Shown here one piece after another: positions 7,622-10,674 of a DNA stretch of 10,674 nucleotides (the stretch's first letter is position 1; the number at the start of each line of letters is the position of its first letter). The notes beneath the pieces are model-generated. The model ran no database searches. It was given only the letters and a program-made list of their open reading frames with translations, and was not told the DNA's origin. The stretch comes from Methylobacter sp. (GTDB taxonomy: Bacteria; Pseudomonadota; Gammaproteobacteria; Methylococcales; Methylomonadaceae): the NCBI RefSeq assembly GCF_023227905.1, contig NZ_JALOCF010000089.1, forward strand, positions 1 through 10,674. The letters run 5' to 3'. The position numbers were made by a program, and so were the translations under genes.

Positions 7622-8020
7622 ATGCCTGTAAAAAGCTCCAAAATCAAACAGCAAACTCTTGCTGCTCACAAACAGCTTTCCTATGAAAAACTCGTCGCTG
7701 CGTGGTTCATGAGCGACGGTTGGGAAGTATTAATTCCTGCCATCGATCACGGCAAAAAAACAGACTTAGTGATTGCTGATGATGAAAATAACTATTATCG
7801 AATCCAAGTTAAAACTGTCGAATCGAACGACGAGTCGATCAAAGTGGAAAACAAGTGGAAAGGCGCGGAAATCGATTATGTGATTTATTTTTCCCGCACT
7901 GGGGAATGGGGTTACATTGCCCCCGCCTTTAATCAAAATAAAAAACGATTGAATGCGCCTGACCATATACGTTTCCACAACCACCCTACTAATTTCCATA
8001 AGGCATTCAAAAAAATTTAA
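7622..8020 (+). CDS. Small PD-(D/E)xK nuclease (PDDEXK_5-like)
   Basis: A 132-residue protein resembling the stand-alone PD-(D/E)xK nucleases grouped with group I intron endonucleases such as I-Ssp6803I (PDDEXK_5). The fold markers appear in order: an N-terminal helix with E22 (YEKLVAAWFM), strand GWEVLIPAIDHGKKTDLVIAD with D48, and YRIQVKTVES, giving Q62-V-K64 at the catalytic strand. GAEIDYVIYFSRTGEWGYIAP (81-101) follows, where the family usually has a Dxxxxxx-strand and an I/V-P ending. Q in place of E/D in the xK motif is, from memory, usual in this family, so activity is not excluded. The length is normal. The start is ATG 7622, with only a weak GGT-containing site upstream. No intron or recombinase is nearby, so it is not evidently a homing endonuclease in place. 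It is divergent from the large ATPase-nuclease gene, and a strong palindrome lies 30 bases after the stop. Targets are unknown; a defence or mobile-element role is inference. Confidence 0.75.
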   Translation: MPVKSSKIKQQTLAAHKQLSYEKLVAAWFMSDGWEVLIPAIDHGKKTDLVIADDENNYYRIQVKTVESNDESIKVENKWKGAEIDYVIYFSRTGEWGYIAPAFNQNKKRLNAPDHIRFHNHPTNFHKAFKKI

Positions 8021-8050
8021 AATCCCTCTCATCCAATCATACAAATTAGA

Positions 8051-8073
8051 CCTTGGCTTTTAAAAAGCCAAGG
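8051..8073 (+). terminator. Perfect palindrome, likely terminator
   Basis: A 23-base hairpin 31 bases after the nuclease stop codon: CCTTGGCTTT pairs perfectly with AAAGCCAAGG over ten base pairs around a three-base loop. There is no T-run directly after it on the plus strand; on the minus strand it is followed by a T-rich stretch. The next gene to the right is convergent, so it may work in both directions. Position and symmetry favour a terminator; the missing U-tract leaves doubt. Confidence 0.5.
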
Positions 8074-8215
8074 CCTTAGTAATGGGGTGAATTGTGCCAG
8101 TCGCTGTTAACACAGCGGTAAATCGCTTCTACGGTCTGTGCCTATGCTTGACCGATTCGAGACAATTAACGTCGCGGTTGTTGAGACTAAGTTTTAGAAG
8201 ATGTCGCCAAGCCTG

Positions 8216-8550
8216 ACCCTGAAGACCCTGCCGTCTCTGGTTGCGGCCTGTTGTTTTCCTATCGAATTTCACCCCGACGTTATTTCTTTGATTTTTTGGC
8301 AACTGCCAAAGTCATGGCTCCTGGTCAAGAATCGTCTACGACTATAAAGTAATAGACAATTCCGTTCGTTCTGATGCTGTCGAGTGACAAGTTTCTAGTC
8401 GTCTTAACTTGGACTAATGCCAGTGGATATTTGTCGGTCCGGTCTATCTTGGAGGTTTGTTGCGTAAGGTGACTTGCATCTGACATGTTCCTTAGATGGC
8501 GCCTTTCCTTGTATTTCGTGACAATACCCTGAAAACCCTGCTTACCCTGG
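8216..8550. repeat. Imperfect direct repeat pair, ACCCTGAARACCCTGC core
   Basis: Two 25-base copies, at 8216-8240 and 8526-8550, share ACCCTGAA, one variable base, ACCCTGC, five mostly differing bases and CTGG. They start 310 bases apart. Each copy contains the ACCCTG word twice, and the second copy has a further CCCTGG. No function is known. They may be remnants of a duplicated or repetitive element. Confidence 0.4.
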
Positions 8551-8738
8551 ATTCCAGTGAAAAGTTATGTTTGCAGATGAAATAAGAAGGTCTACATATG
8601 TGTCATAGGCTATCTTGTTTAGGCGAGATTTCCCTTAAGTACACTCATTTAGCTTCTCAACCGGGATGCCAAGATACACTTTTGTGCTGCCTAAGTTTCT
8701 GCCGATTTGATTCCAAAGTTCTGCTCATGAGTACCAGG

Positions 8739-8862
8739 GTGGAAAACGGCGTTTAAATTTTCCAGTAACCACTGCTATCATATTGATATTGTTACACATG
8801 AAAATCTTTTGGCTGGAAAATTCAATGCTGATTGATGGCAAATATTGAAAGCCGTTTTCCAG
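8739..8862. repeat. Nested inverted-repeat element with four TGGAAAA blocks
   Basis: Four blocks alternate in orientation: TGGAAAA at 8740-8746 and 8814-8820, and TTTTCCA at 8758-8764 and 8855-8861. The outer arms pair as TGGAAAACGGC (8740-8750) with GCCGTTTTCCA (8851-8861), the inner arms as AATTTTCCAG (8756-8765) with CTGGAAAATT (8813-8822). Alternatively each half folds on its own. The right half makes a 14-pair stem (CTGGAAAATTCAAT with ATTGAA and TTTTCCAG, five-base bulge). The element lies 73 bases past the stop of the retropepsin gene on the minus strand. It may be a MITE or REP-like repeat, a 3'-end structure, or a structured RNA. It lacks the GTTRRRY core of an integron attC. Confidence 0.55.
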
Positions 8863-8934
8863 CTAAAGCATTATTAGGTAATCATGGGACAGAAACTTAT
8901 GTCGTGCGGTGTGTAGAAATGGAAACTTCGCCCG

Positions 8935-9417
8935 CTAATCATCACTGTTTTTTTCAACATCCACTAGAAAACGACCACGCAGCCAATTCCTACCTAACAA
9001 TATAGGATATTCCATAGTCAGACGGTCATTAAGCGTGAAGAGAATGGTTTTTTCTGAGTCGTGCCATTTCACCGTTAATGGCACCGTGTATCGCCGCTCT
9101 TTTCCTTCGGCTGTCTTCACCATCACTGCTGAAGCTACTCGCGTGTTAATCTGTCTAGACTGGCCATTCTTGTTCACTATACGAAATGAAATCGGTTGGC
9201 CCTCTAGGTTTCCTTCTGAGGCATCAATGTTGATATCCTCCGCATGTAGGCTGCAAGTTTTGGCACCGGTATCGACGCGCGCTTTGAAGCTGAGGTTCGC
9301 ATCGACAATTTCAACCACTTCAGTTGCGCCAATAATTTGCTTTGGGTGGTGATGCTGAAAAAAAGCACAGCCTGTCAGGGCGTAAGTGAACAGAACGATT
9401 GAGCATACCTTTCGCAT
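8935..9417 (-). CDS. Retropepsin-like lipoprotein (RimB/'ATP-dependent zinc protease' family)
   Basis: A 160-residue protein of the family annotated as ATP-dependent zinc protease (Zn_protease, COG4067), which is in fact retropepsin-like. The N-terminus is a lipoprotein signal: positive MRK, hydrophobic core, and lipobox LTGC with C17 as the predicted lipidated cysteine. This places it in the periplasm on a membrane. The catalytic motif is VDTGAKTCSLHA with D49, followed by strands ending in LLGRNWLRGRFLVDV (140-154), the typical family C-terminus. Only one DTGA is present, so like retroviral proteases it should act as a dimer. A relative, RimB, modulates the ribosome-modifying enzyme RimK in Pseudomonas. 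No rimK is visible here, and a lipid-anchored form would not meet cytoplasmic RimK, so I do not assume that role. The start ATG 9417 has only a short AGG-type site close by. The gene stands alone and converges on the nuclease gene. Confidence 0.9.
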   Translation of the reverse strand: MRKVCSIVLFTYALTGCAFFQHHHPKQIIGATEVVEIVDANLSFKARVDTGAKTCSLHAEDINIDASEGNLEGQPISFRIVNKNGQSRQINTRVASAVMVKTAEGKERRYTVPLTVKWHDSEKTILFTLNDRLTMEYPILLGRNWLRGRFLVDVEKNSDD

Positions 9418-9499
9418 AGCCTGATTCAGTGACTGTCTCTTTGAAGGCAGTGTGTTTTATCCGCCAACAATCATATCCTCTCCCTTCAGTTTATCTTGA

Positions 9500-9532
9500 C
9501 CGGATAACCTGCAAGATGGGTATGTTATCGGG
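9500..9532. promoter_or_regulatory. Imperfect hairpin or operator upstream of the lipoprotein gene
   Basis: CCGGATAAC (9500-9508) pairs with GTTATCGGG (9524-9532) except for one mismatch, around a 15-base loop. A further CCGGATA occurs at 9536-9542. It lies about 85 bases upstream of the lipoprotein ATG on the minus strand, where a promoter or operator would sit. No regulator is known; this is suggestive only. Confidence 0.25.
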
Positions 9533-9567
9533 TAACCGGATACTGTTCGGCTCGCTTGCAGTTTTGA

Positions 9568-9597
9568 CATTCGACATTATTCATCCTTTGTCGAATG
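9568..9597 (-). terminator. Perfect 9-bp stem-loop after the SDR gene
   Basis: CATTCGACA (9568-9576) and TGTCGAATG (9589-9597) form a perfect nine-pair stem with a 12-base loop. It lies 29 bases past the stop of the dehydrogenase gene on the minus strand. No T-run follows on either strand, so it may be a 3'-end stabiliser, a factor-dependent terminator, or an operator for the lipoprotein gene further along. Confidence 0.4.
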
Positions 9598-9626
9598 CCT
9601 GTCGACTGAATGACGAAATCCGGCCA

Positions 9627-10301
9627 TTACTCCTCATTGGACGTTTTTTTATTCTGAAGTTGCTCGGATTCGATAATACATTCACCGGATTGACCTTTTA
9701 AAACCCCATCCAGTAGCGCGAGAGCAATACACTCGGCTTTGACTGCCTGGTAACGAAGAGGGATCAGTGGCCGAAAAATTTGGGCAATAATCAGTCCTAT
9801 CCTCTCCCCCATACGCGATTCATCGCGCACAGCATCAATCAACGATGGCCTGACTATCGTAAAACTCGGATAGTTAATATTACGAATCCCGGCCTCTGCT
9901 TCAGCTTTGGTGCGTAAGTAGAAATTTCCGGCAGGATTTGCACCGAGGGAAGAGTTCAGTGCAAAGCGCGTAGCACCAGCGGCTTTTGCAAGTTTTGCCA
10001 CTTGAATTGGCAAGTCGCGGTCGACAGCAGCAAAGGCCGCCTGAGAGCCGGCGGCCTTAATGGTCGTGCCTAGCGTACAGATCACTGCGTCAACCTTCCA
10101 CCAGGTTGCACTGACAGGTAAATGGGTAAAATCGATTACCGGGTTGTATAATTTTGCATGGTTTGGCAACGGACGACGAGTAGGCGCAATCACCTGCTCA
10201 ATGCGCGGGTCGACAAGGGCCAAAGCCAGCACCTGCCTTCCTACAGCCCCCGTAGCACCCACCAGCAGTAGACGCAGTGGCTTATTAACAGGATACGTCA
10301 T
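9627..10301 (-). CDS. NAD(P)-binding atypical short-chain dehydrogenase, HTATIP2-like
   Basis: A 224-residue Rossmann-fold protein of the NAD(P)H-binding atypical SDR group that includes HTATIP2/TIP30. The dinucleotide site is LLLVGATGAVGR (11-22), with P40-TRRP (40-44) after strand 2. DAVICTLGTT (71-80) lies at strand 4. LNSSLGANPAGNFYLRTKAE (115-134) holds the active site: Ser117/118, then Y128 and K132 in a YxxxK pattern. TIVRPSLI (148-155) is the usual motif after the active site. The substrate is unknown; relatives are often annotated only as oxidoreductase or semialdehyde dehydrogenase-like. The start is ATG 10301, supported by a good Shine-Dalgarno (GAGGGA at 10307-10312, about five bases away). 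The gene is apparently monocistronic, with a 209-base gap to the lipoprotein gene. Fold and family are confident; function is not. Confidence 0.9.
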   Translation of the reverse strand: MTYPVNKPLRLLLVGATGAVGRQVLALALVDPRIEQVIAPTRRPLPNHAKLYNPVIDFTHLPVSATWWKVDAVICTLGTTIKAAGSQAAFAAVDRDLPIQVAKLAKAAGATRFALNSSLGANPAGNFYLRTKAEAEAGIRNINYPSFTIVRPSLIDAVRDESRMGERIGLIIAQIFRPLIPLRYQAVKAECIALALLDGVLKGQSGECIIESEQLQNKKTSNEE

Positions 10302-10674
10302 ATCAGTCCCTCATCAGTTGGTGCCGGGGTTGAAGTCCAAGAGTCAGTTACATCAGATGTTTATTCTTGTTAAATAATATCACTAAGAATGCGCTTGTGA
10401 GTTGAATCTAAGATTCGGATTAATGGCCAAAGAAATCTTCCCTCTCAGGGTCGGGGCATTGATTTACAATCCAGCAATCGCTCAGCTTTGTATAGGGTAT
10501 CTGTTGAGAGATTAAGCCCAGGTTCGACGCCTCAGTTTCTAATCTTATACCCCGTCTAAACACCCACCCGACAAAGTCAGGCAGATGTGGGTATTCTCAT
10601 TAGGGTGAACACTATTTTTCATGTTCACCGTCCACTTTTTTCCATTGATTACCTGTGAAATCAAAATAAACACC
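10302..10674. other. Region upstream of the SDR gene with no clear gene
   Basis: The part next to 10301 should carry the dehydrogenase promoter. AT-rich runs lie around 10360-10385, but I could not place a good pair of boxes. Further right, a minus-strand frame is open for 58 codons (10420-10596) without a plausible start, and a 25-residue frame begins at an ATG inside the hairpin at 10604-10629. Neither has a recognised family, so they may be remnants or chance. Confidence 0.5.
10604..10641 (+). terminator. 8-bp hairpin followed by a T-run
   Basis: GGTGAACA (10604-10611) and TGTTCACC (10622-10629) form a perfect eight-pair stem with a ten-base loop. Six T residues follow at 10636-10641. The six-base gap before the T-run is long for an intrinsic terminator, and no plus-strand gene ends nearby. 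It may instead be an operator or a leader structure for a minus-strand transcript, since an ATG lies in the minus-strand loop. Confidence 0.3.

Larger units (their letters stand above)
8021..8934. other. Long gene-poor stretch
   Basis: Over 900 bases between convergent genes with no convincing coding sequence on either strand: frames are short and broken, and none has a recognisable family. It holds the palindrome at 8051-8073, an imperfect direct repeat (8216-8240 and 8526-8550), a small TTTGGC/GCCAAA hairpin (8295-8310) and the inverted-repeat element at 8739-8862. It may be decayed accessory DNA. A 48-residue frame at 8201-8347 lacks a usable ribosome-binding site and is not called. Confidence 0.6.

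Noticed and set aside
8201..8347. 48-residue plus-strand frame
   Set aside because: The purine-rich AGAAG abuts the ATG with no spacing, and the product is unrecognised.
8739..8862. Integron attC site
   Set aside because: Fourfold alternating symmetry is present, but there is no GTTRRRY/RYYYAAC core and no cassette or integrase.
7151..8864. Shared 13-base word CCGTTTTCCAGCT at about 7151 and 8852
   Set aside because: One such match is expected by chance in a window of this size, and the flanks differ.
9429..9701. 90-residue plus-strand frame
   Set aside because: It has no ribosome-binding site or family, and its end overlaps the well-supported dehydrogenase gene on the other strand.
10420..10596. 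58-codon open minus-strand frame (contains PDFVGWVFRRGIRLETEASN)
   Set aside because: It reads fairly protein-like but has a TGA directly upstream, no good start and no recognised family.
1..10674. CRISPR array, transposase, integrase or rRNA
   Set aside because: No regularly spaced repeats and no reading frame or sequence of these types was found on either strand.

Overview
The window looks like chromosomal DNA of a gammaproteobacterium. The glycolate oxidase subunits, the RimB-type retropepsin-like lipoprotein and the HTATIP2-like dehydrogenase are all common there, and a methanotroph or another environmental lineage is possible, but nothing seen fixes genus or family. Base composition varies. 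Sampled 60-base rows give about 60% GC inside glcD, 48% inside the large ATPase gene and 33% just upstream of it, so conserved metabolic genes flank a more AT-rich accessory stretch.

Layout. Positions 1-1983 (minus strand) hold glcE (cut by the left edge) and glcD, coupled through a TGATG overlap; glcF would be expected beyond the edge. Positions 2190-6800 (minus) hold one very large gene. It encodes a 1536-residue protein with an N-terminal GHKL (Hsp90/MutL/sacsin-like) ATPase, a roughly 1000-residue middle I cannot assign, and a C-terminal NOV_C/DUF3883-like domain carrying D...ExK residues. Immediately upstream (6800-7193) lie one or two small AT-rich reading frames, the nearer joined to the large gene by a TAATG overlap. 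On the other strand, 7622-8020 encodes a small PD-(D/E)xK nuclease of the PDDEXK_5 type, followed by a strong palindrome. About 900 bases without a convincing gene follow (8021-8934), ending in a 124-base element with four alternating TGGAAAA/TTTTCCA blocks. Then come a retropepsin-like lipoprotein (8935-9417, minus) and a Rossmann-fold atypical SDR (9627-10301, minus). The last 370 bases hold a hairpin but no clear gene.

How the genes may work together. GlcD and GlcE belong to the membrane-associated glycolate dehydrogenase that converts glycolate to glyoxylate. The large ATPase-nuclease gene, with its possible small partner and the divergent nuclease, is the candidate novel system. Its architecture (GHKL ATPase plus nuclease-like C-terminus) matches the logic of GHKL-ATPase restriction or defence systems and also that of the plant protein NO VEIN. 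That it acts in defence is inference from architecture and neighbourhood. No helicase, methyltransferase, integrase, transposase, tRNA, rRNA or CRISPR array was seen.
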